A stretch of DNA of 64,000 nucleotides from Andrena cerasifolii (GCF_050908995.1 NC_135123.1:11160001-11224000), one strand, 5' to 3'. Counted from the first letter of the stretch, positions 22,582 through 34,635 are shown. Numbers and translations: made by a program. The notes: generated by a model from the sequence alone, not told the origin.

Positions 22582-23338
22582 GGGGGTATTCTACCCAAAA
22601 ATTATATTTTCTTTTTGTTTGATTTTCAAATATTTTAGGGTTTCGAAAATATGTCTCTAAAATATTAAGGTGAAATTCGAAAAACTCCCAGAGTTATAGG
22701 GGTTTAAGGCCGCAGCGTGAGACAGCTACAGAAATTAGTTGTTATCTACCACAATTTCAGTTGTATAGGTCGTACTGCATGAAAAACTTTAAACGCGTTT
22801 TTCTCGAAACAATTTTTTTAGATCGGGCGCACATTTTTCTCAAAAACTACTGGACCGATTGAGCTAGAATTTCACACACATTCAAAGTGCATGTGTACCT
22901 ATAGCCGGAACTAGAATTATATCAATAGTTTTAATACAACCTTCCCCACACCCTGTTTTAGCTGAAGAAAAGTCGAAAAAATCAAATATAAATTTTTAAA
23001 CAGCTGTGATTTCGGTAACAATGTCCGGACTTGGTTGCATCTAGTTCGGGCGATAACTACACTCATATAGATTAAAAAAATCTTTGGTACTTTCGTTCCA
23101 GATGACTAGGACGGCCGCAATTCGTGCGCCCGATGGGGCCGGTTTTCGATGACACGACCTACCCTTCGGCGTGTAACTTGTACAAATTTCAATATAATGC
23201 ATTCCAAAAATTTGTGTTGATAGTTCAAACACTACTAAACATGTGTGCAAAACCCCTGCTCTGTAGGTGCGATAGGTTTTCCAGAATTAATTTCCAAATA
23301 TCACCTTCAAAAACGAGTGTCTGGACTAGAATACCCCC
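22582..23338. mobile_element. TTAA-flanked MITE (757 bp)
   Basis: Perfect 12-bp inverted ends GGGGGTATTCTA / TAGAATACCCCC lie directly inside TTAA sequences at 22578-22581 and 23339-23342. The interior is AT-rich with no transposase frame. A TTAA duplication with G-rich ends is consistent with a piggyBac- or Kolobok-type origin (inference). The ends differ from those of the element at 46238 but share the TTAA-GGGG start. Confidence 0.75.
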
Positions 23339-23342
23339 TTAA

Positions 23343-26300
23343 AGAATATATCCTCGCGGACCCAGGGCGCTTTTCATCCCCCCGCAATCCGCGGAGGAAG
23401 GTGGGACAAGGGGGTGATTTCGACGTTTACTATGATTATCCTCCTGGTATGCACGTATGTACTTGAAATCCTTCTGTCGTGACACAGGTTCTGGATTTTT
23501 GCCAGCTTCACAGGTCGTTGCGTTTGCAAACTGTCCTCGCGCGCCCCTGCGTTGTCTATGCATTTCCGATACCGGCCGCCCGTCCACCCTTGCCTCACCT
23601 TCAATTCACTCCCGATTAACTGCCCGCTGGCAAATGTATTGCCGCGCAGATCGTCGACCGCCACGAGTGTCTTCGTCGCGACACCTCCCAACGATCCTCA
23701 TCGCCTTCTTCATATCGATTCTCAGCTACTGGGGTATTGGGGGTGGCTAGCAGAACGCTGTAGTCGAAAGGTGACTGCCGCAAGATTCACTTTTCTACTC
23801 GGCTGGCATGTTTGAAAGCAGGATGTCGAGATCCAAAGTGCAGGGAACTTCTCTCGAGGGATGATGAATTAAAAGTGCAGAGGGGTAGGCTCTCCCTCTT
23901 CGCGCTTCCCTAGTCGAAGCTTTATAAGGAAGCTTTTGTCCGGGACTTCTCGACGGGATTCCTTGGCCGATTTCTCAGCCTTTTCCTTTCCTCCAGCATC
24001 GATTTAAGAATGGCAACCAGCGCCCGATCGTTGCGTCACCGGATCCATCCGCGACTACGCCTTCTTGCTGAATAGATCCGGTTATGAATTCGCCTGGGCC
24101 CCTCGTGGGAAATCGAGAACCGTGTACCCGCCCCGTGGCCCAAATACAATTTCCCTCGTGTTCCTCCGCGCCGATCGCTCGGCTGGATCTGTTGCTCGTT
24201 CTTCGACGTCCTCTTCCACCACCTCCGCACCCTCACTTTCCTCTCCGTTTCCACTCGCAGCCTCGTTGCCCACCACCCCTCGTGCTCGTTTCCCCCCTTT
24301 GTCTCTTCGCGTCTTATCTAAGCTTCTTCATACCTCGAGGTTCGTCTTCCGACTCGTCATCTCGTTTCCCGATCCACTTTTCGTTACATTATCTGCTTGG
24401 AGCGGGGGTTTCCTTCGCACGGAGCCTTCATCCTTGATCAACTGTCCCTGCAAGCATACAATTCCTTTGAAACCACGCGGGTTTGTAGAGGACCTCGATA
24501 GAAGTATCAGGCAATTTTTTGTTTGTAACCATTCTCCGTTCTTCGGGGTGAAAACAGCCCTTAGAGGTTAATGTCTGATTTCCTAATTTCCTGTAGATAT
24601 ATCTGGAAACCTGTAGTAGATATAAAGGGGACGTTTGATATTTAAACCACAAATTCTTAATGATTTCTTCGCACAGTTTTATTGGGCATCAAAAGCCGTT
24701 AAGTTTTAGCTGATCCATTAGCCGATCTTTCCACTTTTCTGTCGACTCTGCCTTACATATTTAACCCTCTGCATCATCCTTCTCACGTTTCCCCCTAAAC
24801 TCAGGCGAAGTCACCCTTGACCAGCCTCCCTGCGATTTATTATACAAATTCTCAAGTGTGCAACCCCCAAAGCAGAGCTTCTTGCAGATAAATTTCCTCC
24901 CGCATTTTCGATATCCATGTTAATCCCGCCGAAGAGTTTAATCGCAGAGGAGCATCCGAAATGTCTCGGTGAAATTCCTCTTGCTGCCCGGTTACATGGG
25001 GAAAAGGGAGAAGGAGCCAGTGCTGTTAACGGCCGAAACGGATAAATTATTGAACGGCGGACGGGTTCGGAATGGAGGTCAAGAGGGCGAGTATCGCGGT
25101 TCAATTTCCCAGCAGCCAGCAGCTTCCCCTGGTCCCGTTCCGCGACGATCTGGCGTCGCGCGATTTTATAATTTATGTCGCGAGAGGGATGGCCGAAATG
25201 GCTGCTACGGAGCCGTGTTCCCGTGGCACGGATCGCGGAAACGACCACGTCGATCCGCGAAACAGGGCCACCCACCGCGCCAATGACGTCATCTCCTACT
25301 CTGGATTCCATTGACCGCGAGAAACGCGCCCCCGTAAACTTTTCCAACGCAACGGGGGATCCTCCGACCCCCTTTACATGCCTGTTACGCGCGGCGTTTA
25401 TCGAGCCGCTGCTCCAAAGCTGTGGAAGACCGTTTTACAGCTTCCTGGATCACTTGGAAGCTCCTTCTTCATCGGAACAGCGCTCCTTTGTCTTTTGAAT
25501 ATTGCTTGCAGAGCTTTGAGGCTTTATTAGTTGAACAGGGTGCCTTTGACCGCGAAGCTGGATTTTAAAATAAATTTCTTTAGGATCTATTTCGGAGCAG
25601 ATATTGTTCCCAAAGTGTTTTGGATAGCAATTGATCGCAATTCAGAGATAAATGTTATATTATTCTTTTAGGTACATCTGTTTCTTTTAGCATATTTTAA
25701 TTAGGCTTGCAAAAGTTACCACAGAGTCAGTAATTTTTTTGCACTTTTTTTATAAAGGAGATTCACTTGTTAATTTTGTTCTTTAAAAATGCCATCTTCG
25801 TCTACTTGAAATGACCGGTTTCAGTGTTTTTACTCGTTACAAAATTGTAATTACTTTGGTAGCATTAAGAAGAGTAGAAGTATTTACAAAAAGTGCTCAA
25901 AGCTACCCCATTCGACGGTGGCTTCTTCTCGGAAATAGTGTACCTTCTAGCAGGTAGAATAATAAATTTCAGAATAACAGAGTCTACTTTCTCTCCTGAA
26001 TGTTGCAGAGGTAGAATACTGAATTTCAAGATTGCAAAGTTAATTTCCCTTTTTACTCTTCTTTGTCGGGTACACAGCCTCCTCTGCTTCGTTTAGATAT
26101 TACTCCGGCTATCCATTTATCTGACTTCTTTATCACTAAAAGCTCCTCCGTCTTACCTCGCTCTGGGCTACTCTGATCCTCCCTTTTCTACTGGGAACCA
26201 CCCCCATCTTCACTCAACGTCTACTCTCCGCCCCACCCGCCACCCTCGACGATCTTCCCTTTCTCCTATCTCTATCTACCTGTCCATCAACCTCCGCCTG

Positions 26301-27053
26301 CCCCCCTCCGAAGCGTAGGTGCAAGGTGAAACCGAGAAGGTGGTCCACCTTCGCGAGGAAGGTCGATGGATCGATACTCCGTGCCTTTGAAACGTCTAAG
26401 GGGACGCCGTCTCCCTCCAACCAGCCCTCGTCCGCGCCGTGCCAAAGTTACTTTCCCAAACTCCGCCGCGAGTCAGTCCGTTTTGACAGCAGAAGCGTCA
26501 CGACTCTTTCGCTCGTCTCCGGGTGGCCGGTGGCTCCTAGCCACGCTGCAAAGCGATTCCTCTATTCAGAGGAGCACCTGGGGTGGACAACTGACGGCGC
26601 GGCCCTGTAACACTTTCGCCGTTCTAATTATTGTTTCCGACCGACGCAGGCCGTTTGAGAGAAATCCTCTTTCTGGAGTCAGACAGCCGGAGCGGTCGGG
26701 ACAGCGACAGTTATCGCGTCCTCGAGGGAGATTGGGATCCACGATGGAGCAAGTGGGGACCACGAGGGCCCTCGTCGAAGGAGCGGTGTCTCTTCTTCGA
26801 GGAAACTCTAGTCTAGTAGGCTCCGAGGAGATTAAAAGCGATACGATGAACCTGAAGTTGAACCGTAGCTTCCGTCGGTGTTCACAGTGGTCCTTCAGAC
26901 TAGAACCTTCGATCGCAGAGCTTCCCCTTCGATGGCAGCAAGATTTATCTTCTTCTTCTTCTTCTTCTTTAAATCAGATTCCCTTTATGTGTTTATCTAA
27001 TTTCCTGCACCTGTCGATTGCAGGAATTGGAGGAGCTACTGTATGTACAGGCG
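23343..27053. other. Stretch without a supported gene
   Basis: No convincing exon. A 178-codon minus-strand frame (24811-25347) has no domain and lies in GC-rich sequence. A (TCT)n tract is at 26947-26969. Some segments (24960-25320) are rich in ATTTAT/AATTATT motifs inside GC-rich sequence, a look common to regulatory DNA, but this cannot be shown from one sequence. Confidence 0.35.
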
Positions 27054-27109
27054 GGTATCCTATAACGAACTGATTCGTTCTAGAACCTTGTTCGTTATAG
27101 TAGGATACC
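27054..27109. repeat. Short hairpin abutting a TA-flanked element
   Basis: GGTATCCTATAACGAAC (27054-27070) pairs with GTTCGTTATAGTAGGATACC (27090-27109), apart from a 3-nt bulge. The right arm overlaps the first two bases of the element that starts at 27108. Confidence 0.6.
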
Positions 27110-28477
27110 GTAAAATGGGGGAACATTGGCAGGTTTTTCATACATTTTGTTATATAATGTAAAAATTAAAATGTTTACAGTTGCTTTAAGTATCCTATCG
27201 TAACATTGCATGTTTCGTGATCGTACTACAAGTGTTGAAATGCATAAAATTTTTGTCTATCTCTTCTTTAATACATGTTAAATACTAGCTGGTACGAGGT
27301 AACATTGGCACATCGTATAAATAGCAGTAACAGGTGAAGTTTTACTACTCTGAAGTCAGTAAAGGCTGGTTCAGATACGTCCAGTAGTTTAGTCGATTAG
27401 CATATAATTTAATCGTTTTTCGCGTGTGGATATTAAAATTTAGTCGAGTAGCTTAATAAAACAATCGTAAATTACTAAATTACTCGCTACTCGACTAAAT
27501 TACTGTACGAGCAGTTTGTAAATACCGCGGTTCTGCATTTTACCGATTTTACAGGAGGAAGAAAAAACTTAATATTTCAGCCATTTTAAGGGATTTCTTT
27601 GACTGGACTTTTTTGGGTCAGTTTTAGCACGCCTTGTAATAAATAGTAGCATCAATTCATCATAAAAATGCTTAATTGCTGTGTAAAGTCACTTTCACGC
27701 ACCAAACGTGCCGTCGCTTCACCTGATTTCTCTGTAAATGCGCGGTTTTGTCGCCAACTTGCTAAGAGCGACAGATTCACGGTATCCTCGAACCTGCTGG
27801 TTCCGTTGGTAAAAAGACGGCTTCCTATTGTCTATTTCACATGGCGTGACTTTTAAAAAAAGCGAAACAGCGCTTGGCAAGCGTGGGCACGAAATCTCAA
27901 TTTTGCTACTTTGCAGATACGCGGTATGTTACACGGTGTTGCACTTAGACCATATATACTTATAGACACGGCTTCAGATAACTGCCTTGACGCAAAGATT
28001 AAATCATCTACGTGACGTCACGTGTGGGCAAAGTAATGATGGAAGTTACAGCGATGTATAAATATTTCCGAAAATGCGATTTAATCATTGTCTTTGCAAT
28101 TCTTTATACACCATGTTTGCACCTTTATTAATTATAATTAAAAAATTATTCACAGAAAAAGATATAACCTCACTTGTATACATGGTATGAGGTACTATCC
28201 ACCAGTTTGAATTATCTTTTGCCCACAAGTCACGTCACTTTTGCCCGTTATCTTTGCTTCACTATGACTCGTGGCTTCATATAGAGCAGGCCGTGTCTAT
28301 AGGTATATGTGGTCTAAGGTGTTGCAGTATCACCGACGATATCTAACCGCTAACGTTGAAACAATCGAGTACCTAAAATCTCGAATGCGACTTTATATGT
28401 TCATGCGTATAGGTGCCAATGTAACTCCCGCATGTGCCAATGTTATCCCCCGCTGCCAATGTTCCCCCATTTTACGG
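27108..28477. mobile_element. TA-flanked MITE with internal copies of its end motif (1.37 kb)
   Basis: Inverted ends CCGTAAAATGGGGGAACATT (27108 onward) and the reverse complement at the right (ending 28477) sit inside TA dinucleotides at 27106-27107 and 28478-28479, as for Tc1/mariner-type insertion. The motif ACATTGGCA / TGCCAATGT recurs near 27302, 28413, 28434 and 28456, inside the ends. No transposase frame is present. A second element (27944-28318) is inserted within it. Confidence 0.8.
27944..28318. mobile_element. Nested MITE with exact 8-bp target duplication
   Basis: Inverted ends begin CTTAGACC and continue for about 28 bp with three differences (left CATATATACTTATAGACACG, right equivalent CACATATACCTATAGACACG). 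The element is flanked by a perfect 8-bp direct repeat gtgttgca (27936-27943, 28319-28326). Subterminal segments with GTGGGCAAAG and CACGTCAC are also inverted. An 8-bp duplication points to the hAT or P-type superfamilies; the CTTAG ends do not decide. It must be younger than its host element. Confidence 0.85.
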
Positions 28478-28479
28478 TA

Positions 28480-31400
28480 CTCCACTGTACCCTTCGTAGC
28501 TGCTCAGCCAGAGTCGCGCCCGTTTCCTCGCACATTTCCCCGAGGCGACCAGGAGTCGTCCAGCGTGACGGGGTAGGTGAAAAGCGTGGCAGAGATCGAT
28601 CGATCAGAGCGGAGGTAGGAGAAAGAAGCTCGGACGATCGTTGCCAGGAACGCCTCCCGCGAAAAATGACGGGGCACCTTGAGATACGACTGCTCTCCGC
28701 TGAGAGCAGCAGACCGCTCGAGATATCCGGGTGACCTCTTTCCTCTTCGACACGGTCTTTGCCCTCTTTCCCTCGTCCTCTCCTTCGCGACCCCTCCCGC
28801 GACAAGCCGATCCCCCCGGAAGTCTCGCCTCTGGTTCGGTCCCGTGTCGACGAGCGCTGGGAACAACGATCGGAAAATGGAAAATCCCTGTCGCGCGTCC
28901 CCTGCTCCGGGTCGGTTATTTTGTTCGGGGGATTGGCGCCCTGTGGGAGCTATCGATACCATCCCCTTGCATTCGATTAGGCGCTCTCGCACTGAAAACT
29001 TCCGAGGAACTTTATTAAGAATTTCTTTTCACAGTATTCTCTCTCGCACAGCCCCTTTCAAATCTCTACGCCTGGCAACGTTTCTAGCTCGGGTCTGAAA
29101 GACAGCCCGTCACGCCCGTTAAGGCCGCGGAGTTTTCACTTCACCCTTGTGCGAATCATAATTCACCGCAGGAATCGATGAAAGCCCATTTGTAACTCCC
29201 GTCGCCGCTGACACCGAATACGAGGGTGGATTCGTACAGCGGCGGTGAAAGGAGAAGTTAAAACCCACGCTACCTTATTTCTATCGTCGTTCACGGTTTC
29301 AACTTCCCCCTGACCAATAGCGCAAGCGACATAGGGAGGCGAAACGGCAAATTGCGAGTAGATTGAAGCTGAAATTTCGAGCTGACAGTTGTTATTGATT
29401 GTAGCCGCAGTCAGCTGATCGACGTTGCGTAGAATTGAGTTGTAAACGGCGGGAAAATTGCGGAAGCAACGCGTGCCGGCGGGAAATGGTCTGCTGCGGA
29501 GGAAGAGTGATTTACAACACTCTTTTAAAAAACCGAAACGAAGGTTCCGCTTTGTACAGCACACTGGCGACTCTAGGGTTAATTAAATATACACAAAGTG
29601 AATATTAGGGAACAGGATCTCCTGTTTCTTTCAATCACCTTGGAAAAAGGAACCGAATCGGAGCGACATCCCTCGCGCTGACGTTTCTCCGCGGAGGACT
29701 CTTCCGTGTTCGAGCAACGGGAACACCGTCGAACGGTGTCCCGATATCGCCTGCTACCCCTCCCGCCTGGATCTTTCTGTTTAGTGAGAAAACTTGGCAT
29801 CGATCGCGCGAACTACTTCTCCACTTTCAGCCGACCTTCGCGCGTTATTAGAATTCTCGGAAATCGCCGCGGCCCGATTTCGTTGTTTCCAATATCTCCG
29901 ATTGGCGGTGCTAAATAAATTTCGCTCGGAGAAACGGGGAACCGTGACTGGTTCTATGGAAGCTGCGATCCACCCTCTTATTACGCAAAATCGTGGTGGG
30001 GGTGAAAGTGTATGACGCGTTTAAAAGTGTCCTGTTTCGGTATAATTCTAGCGCGTATTCGAGGAAAGATCGTGGGTCTCGGCGGCTGGTTTCTTCGGCG
30101 AGAAGCGATCCTCCTTTGAGGAGATAGCTTTGCCTTCTGGAGGCTTCCTTTGTCAGTTCTCGCGCGAGGATCGTCGAGCAGATGATAGGCGACATTGTGC
30201 GCCGTCGAGCGCGATGGGACATCCTTGATCGGTTCGTTTTACTTGTTTAATGGCGGTGCGCCCAGCGTCTCGCCTATGGGGCTGTCGAGCCTTTTTGTCG
30301 AGGCCTAACGCGGAACTTATCTACTCGGCGGTGGATAATATAGCCTGCTGAAGGGATGTTTGCCAGGCATTTTACATATCCCACGATCCCAGCGCGGGAG
30401 CGTGTACCGAGGGACCCCGAGGGGACCTCGTCGCGGAGTAATTTAAAATTCATAAAATCCCTGGAGCTGTGTACGATCCGAGGGAGATTCCATGGCCGAG
30501 GAACGTGGACAGTGGTCAGAATTTTCGAGCAACCCGGGCGCCCTAGCCGAGGACTTCCGGTCCCGGTCGTCCCAATTTCGCCCCTGTTAGCTTTCATTTT
30601 ACTTGCAGATCCCCAGACTTCGCTTTCCACCCATCTACTCGACTTATCCGCGCGCTTTCATTCAAATTGGCCCCGGCTAACTCGATCGCGCGAAAGTTAG
30701 TAGATTCCGCCAGCGATTCCTCCGCTTTGATTTCTGCTTTCGACCGCCCCGGGTAACAGGGACGGAACGGGAGCGATTTCCACGGTGCCGGGCGAGGGGG
30801 CGCTAAAGTTATTGCGGGGGAGAATTTTCGAAACGACGCGGAAGGATGAGCAGCGGCGGTATCGGGAGTAATCCTGAAGCCACAATGCCTTGGCGAAACA
30901 AAGGGCGCGGAGGGAACGAGAGAGGATCCGAGGCGACCGCGCGGAGGAAAAGTAATCTTCTCTGGGAACAGATCGAAAGGGATCCGAGGCGAATCGAATA
31001 AAGAATCTTGCCTCCGAGCTTCGTGCACCGAAGCTTGGTCATCGGTGGTCGGAAGAGTCACTTGGAATTGACACCCCCGTTGACGTCAGTAGCTTTGTTT
31101 TCGAAGAGATCGTTTTAATCGTTATTGTGCACCTGTGAACGATGGTAGCATCGTTCAGGGAAAGAGGATTCTTTATTGTTATCATTGCGTTGGCTTGTTG
31201 GAGAAATTATCAAGTCCATCGTTCCATCATAAAATTATTTTCTAAGCGCTTTGCAACAATACTGATGCATTGTAATAGATTGAACTTTCAATATGAATTT
31301 ACCGGGAATTGAGAAATATTTTATTGTTTCCTTAACCCTTCCGCTGCGGGCTTTCGAATATAGTCTATCCATTAAAAAATGTATTCTCTTGGAAAAAAAT

Positions 31401-32006
31401 TCTGTTGTTTTCTAAAAAAAGGTGAGAATTAAAACTTTTTTTATTGATGTAAAATTTAAACTTTTGAAGAAGCGTCTGAAAAATTTAAATACGCAGCGAA
31501 AGAGTTAAGAGAAGAGTGATAAGAGCTGAAACAAGTCGTGCGAAAGTAAATGGGAATAAAATTGTTGACGCGACTCGGCCACGCGTGGTTATTATTTGTG
31601 CTACGGGCACTATCTGCATTGTGCGTGTAAAAACCGTAAGGTATCACTGCAATTTTCATCGATTTACTCGATGTAAATTTTCCTCGGGAACTCGGGACCG
31701 ATCCGAGCGTTCGCGCCGAAAATAAACGTTCCACCATCGAGATCAATGAAATTCATAACCTAGATCCTACCGTTTATACATTCTTTGGGCGTTACCGGTT
31801 AAATATCTGCGGGAATTGATTACTAGCAGGAAGCATTGGGGAGGAAATTCGTAGGTGTAATCGAGGAGATGGGAGCGAGGGCGCTGAGCAGTTTCGTTTG
31901 ATTGCGAGTAATGGAGGGTAGGTGTTCTCCGAATGGGCGCGCCAGATTTAAAATTCTCCGTTTCTAGTCGATTTCTTGGGAACCCTAGACTCCTAAAATA
32001 TCGAGA
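28480..32006. other. Stretch without a supported gene
   Basis: GC-rich to 31.0 kb, then AT-rich. Several open frames arise from low stop frequency (28504-28992 minus, 30594-31061 minus), with no domain or good splice boundaries. No element ends are recognised. Confidence 0.35.
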
Positions 32007-32011
32007 CAGCG

Positions 32012-32405
32012 CACAGTGGGGGAAATTTTGCGATTTTAAACGAAAATCATTGCAGGAAATTATGGGATTGATAACTATTTTATGCAATTGAAAATTGATT
32101 CTCATGTGAAAAGGTTATTTCTAAAGCGCTACTTTAAAAATTGTATAAATTACGTATTAAAAACCGAAACATAATTACTTTGAGGACAAAAAGATATCTT
32201 ACGCACCACCAGCAATTGAATCCAATGCCTTGAAATTATTTTCAGATCTTTGGATAACACAATATAAGTGTACGAAGCAACTTGAAAATCTGGATTAATT
32301 TGATACTCACATTAGTTCTTCAATTGGCATTTGCATTTATTTTGTCGAATTGAAAAATTTGTTTCTGTGGTTTTGGCCATAAAATCGCGAAATTTCCCCA
32401 CTGTG
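32012..32405. mobile_element. CACAGTGGGG-ended MITE with 5-bp duplication (394 bp)
   Basis: Inverted ends of about 27 bp begin CACAGTGGGG and continue GAAATTT-GCGATTTTA, differing by one indel and one base. The flanks carry a perfect direct repeat cagcg (32007-32011 and 32406-32410). The interior is AT-rich and non-coding. The end sequence and duplication length match those of the element at 54668-55047, suggesting they were moved by the same kind of transposase. Confidence 0.8.
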
Positions 32406-32410
32406 CAGCG

Positions 32411-33205
32411 TTGTATTGTTTAACGTAATTCTGCGATTAATGGAACACATTGAACTCAGTTAATCTCATCGTTATCAAAATTGAGAGACCTTAATCTAAC
32501 CGTTTCCCTTTGTTATACGATCTCCTACGCTCCCCCCCCCCCTCTTCCACCCCCACTTCCTCTGTTCCGCGAAAATACGAGCGCTCTATGGATACGTAAA
32601 GCCAACTTGGCACGATTTATCGCCCGCAGCATGAAAACTCAGTTTTTACCTCCCCTCTTCCGTTTCAGTTCGACGTCTGTCGCGTGATACGAGTCGCCTT
32701 TTCTTCATTCAGCGGAGAATTAGCTCGGTGCTAGGAATTCCGTCTCCATTAGTCATATTTATTGCTGGTAGACATAACGCTCTTGCAAGACCTCTGCAAG
32801 AGCTACCGCCTGCAGACGAGTGGGGCCTCGTGCCCTTTCATTCTGTGAGGTCTCCACAAAAGTTCGCTCGCTTCATTAAAGAAAACTCTCATTAAAAGTA
32901 GAAGTATATTGCATGCTTTCTTAATCAAACTATCTACGACCATGTGCCAGTTTCCTGGCAAAACTACAAGTAGGTATAGCAAAGAAAGCCATTTCTATTA
33001 GCATCGCCCAACACTGAGCGATCGAACTTTTCCAGTGACTTAATACTTTGAAGTTCCGCGACGAAACTCTGATCATGGAACAGGCAGCTATTGTTGGCAC
33101 GGTTGTCCGAGGGCTCGTCAGAATATTACCAGACCCCAGCCTCGCCCTCCATCGACTCGCAGATCGTCGTCGTCGAACTTGAACCACTGTTCCCTTCTGT
33201 TGCAG
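32411..33205. other. Stretch upstream of the eag leader
   Basis: Contains a small palindrome GCTCTTGCAAGACCTCTGCAAGAGC-like hairpin near 32780-32804 (10-bp arms) and a 35-codon frame starting at ATG 33075 and stopping at 33182. It ends in a very good acceptor, ttcccttctgttgcag, at 33190-33205. Nothing else is supported. Confidence 0.35.
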
Positions 33206-34556
33206 CTGTGGCCCGCAGGACGACCTGTAGTCACCTCCCCGCCTTACAGGAAGCGTAGGCTGCGATCTGCTGCGAAGCTCTTACGCCCGGAAGCAGCATC
33301 CTCCGCGCGGAAGCGGGCGCCAGGGCTCGGGAGAGGAGCCTCGGTGTTGAGGGTTACGTCGACAGCGCGGCTGCACGGTCTAGTTTGGAGGATGTGACCG
33401 AGGATCCGTCACCAGCCGCGTTCCCCTGTCTAAGGGATGTTCTCCTCCGCGGGCACCAGCTGCACCGACGCCGAGGAGGACGCCGAGGATGTGGAGAACG
33501 ACGTGGCGGGTAGCGCGCAGTCGTCTAATTACTTGCCGTCGGGTATCCGTGATAGCGCGCGCGATCACCTGGAAGGACTGCGGTTAGATGGGCCATCGAT
33601 CGCGCCTCCGTCAGCCGAGGACACTTCCGCGAGCCCATCGTGGTCGGCGCCTCGATAAGTCTGGATCGCCGTCCTCCACCTTCCCCTCATCGCCGTCGGC
33701 GGCCAGCCGTTGCCCGCACTCTGACCGCGTACAGAACGAAGTCGCGTCCGCCGCTCCTCTGCCTCGGCCAGGGACCCCTAAGAGCCCGAGGAAGCTGAGG
33801 ACCGAGCGCGGTGCAAGCTGGAGGAGGAGCCCAACCGCTGGCCCCTGGTCCAGGTGACCAGACACGTGCTCAGATTGCTGCCAGCCGGCTGGTACGCTGC
33901 AAGAGGAGATCTTCGAGGTTCACAGTAGCTAGAGGAACACCCACGGAAGACGCTGTCGTCGCCTAGGCTCGTCGCAGATGTGTCCTCAGCCCTCCTAGAG
34001 TCTACACCGTGCATCGCATCAGACCTTGAAGACACGCTATTACCCTGTCGTCCACACTCGACACCGGACCCTGTCACCCCGAACGGAGCAAGGCTGCGGC
34101 GCCTCCCAGAGGAGAATCGACCGGGTTCTACCTGTCCCGCCGACGAGGATCGCTCGCGCCCACGAACTATCGGATGATCGGTGCTAAGGGTCGGCTGTTC
34201 GCCTGCGTCGCGGCTGCTCGGACCGGCCCCGCGGCCGACAGGTGATTCGAACGCTTCACGATGGTGAACCATCCGCGAGTCATGACATTCAGTTAGTGTG
34301 AGTGCGCGTGTGCTCGTTGCTCGCGTGTTCGATCGCAACAGTCACCGTACCACGCGTCTAGAGAGAAGAAGAGAGAGAGAGAGAGAGAGAAAGCCTGAAC
34401 AGCGGGAGGAGTGGAGTGCGCGAGAAGAGGGGCGGTTTCGGGTGATGAACGAGATATGAGGCGCGGAAGCAGGCCCGCGATCGTGGTAGCCAGAGGCTGG
34501 CCGAGGTCCTGATAGACCCAGCGACCAGGATCCAGGATCATCCAAAGGGAGGAAGG
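33206..34556 (+). promoter_or_regulatory. eag: Long GC-rich leader (5' UTR) of eag with several uORFs
   Basis: The stretch runs without an obvious intron from the acceptor at 33205 to the eag ATG, so the exon would be about 1.43 kb. It carries several upstream ATG frames: 33437-33658 (73 codons, acidic then Ser-rich), 33588-33857 (89 codons), 34261-34296 (11 codons) and 34445-34459 (4 codons). A further frame, 33782-34177, is open except for one UAG. A GA tract lies at 34371-34391. So many uORFs would be expected to limit eag translation. Whether transcription begins upstream of 33206 (with a spliced first exon) or within this block cannot be told by eye. Confidence 0.55.
34371..34391. repeat. 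(GA)10 tract in the eag leader
   Basis: An uninterrupted GA dinucleotide run about 165 bp before the eag start codon. Confidence 0.9.
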
Positions 34557-34635
34557 ATGCCAGGGGGGCGCAGGGGCCTGGTCGCCCCGCAAAACACATT
34601 CCTCGAGAACATCATACGGCGGAGCAGCAGTCAAC
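34557..34635 (+). CDS. eag: First coding exon of the potassium channel ether-a-go-go
   Basis: Twenty-six codons from ATG 34557 read MPGGRRGLVAPQNTFLENII followed by R-R-S-S-S-Q, then one base and a donor (GTGAGT, GT at 34636). This is the N-terminal cap of eag/KCNH1-type channels: (M)xGGRRGLVAPQNTFLENI is shared by fly eag and vertebrate KCNH1. In the family this cap precedes the PAS domain, six membrane segments, the K+ pore and a cyclic-nucleotide-binding homology domain. The cap helps control gating. Subunits form tetramers in neuronal and muscle plasma membrane and carry repolarising K+ current. The exon ends in phase 1 after Gln, compatible with the next residue of the family being Pro. 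Only this exon is in the window. Confidence 0.93.

Noticed and set aside
24811..25347. 178-codon minus-strand frame
   Set aside because: No recognisable domain; the opposite strand is open as well.
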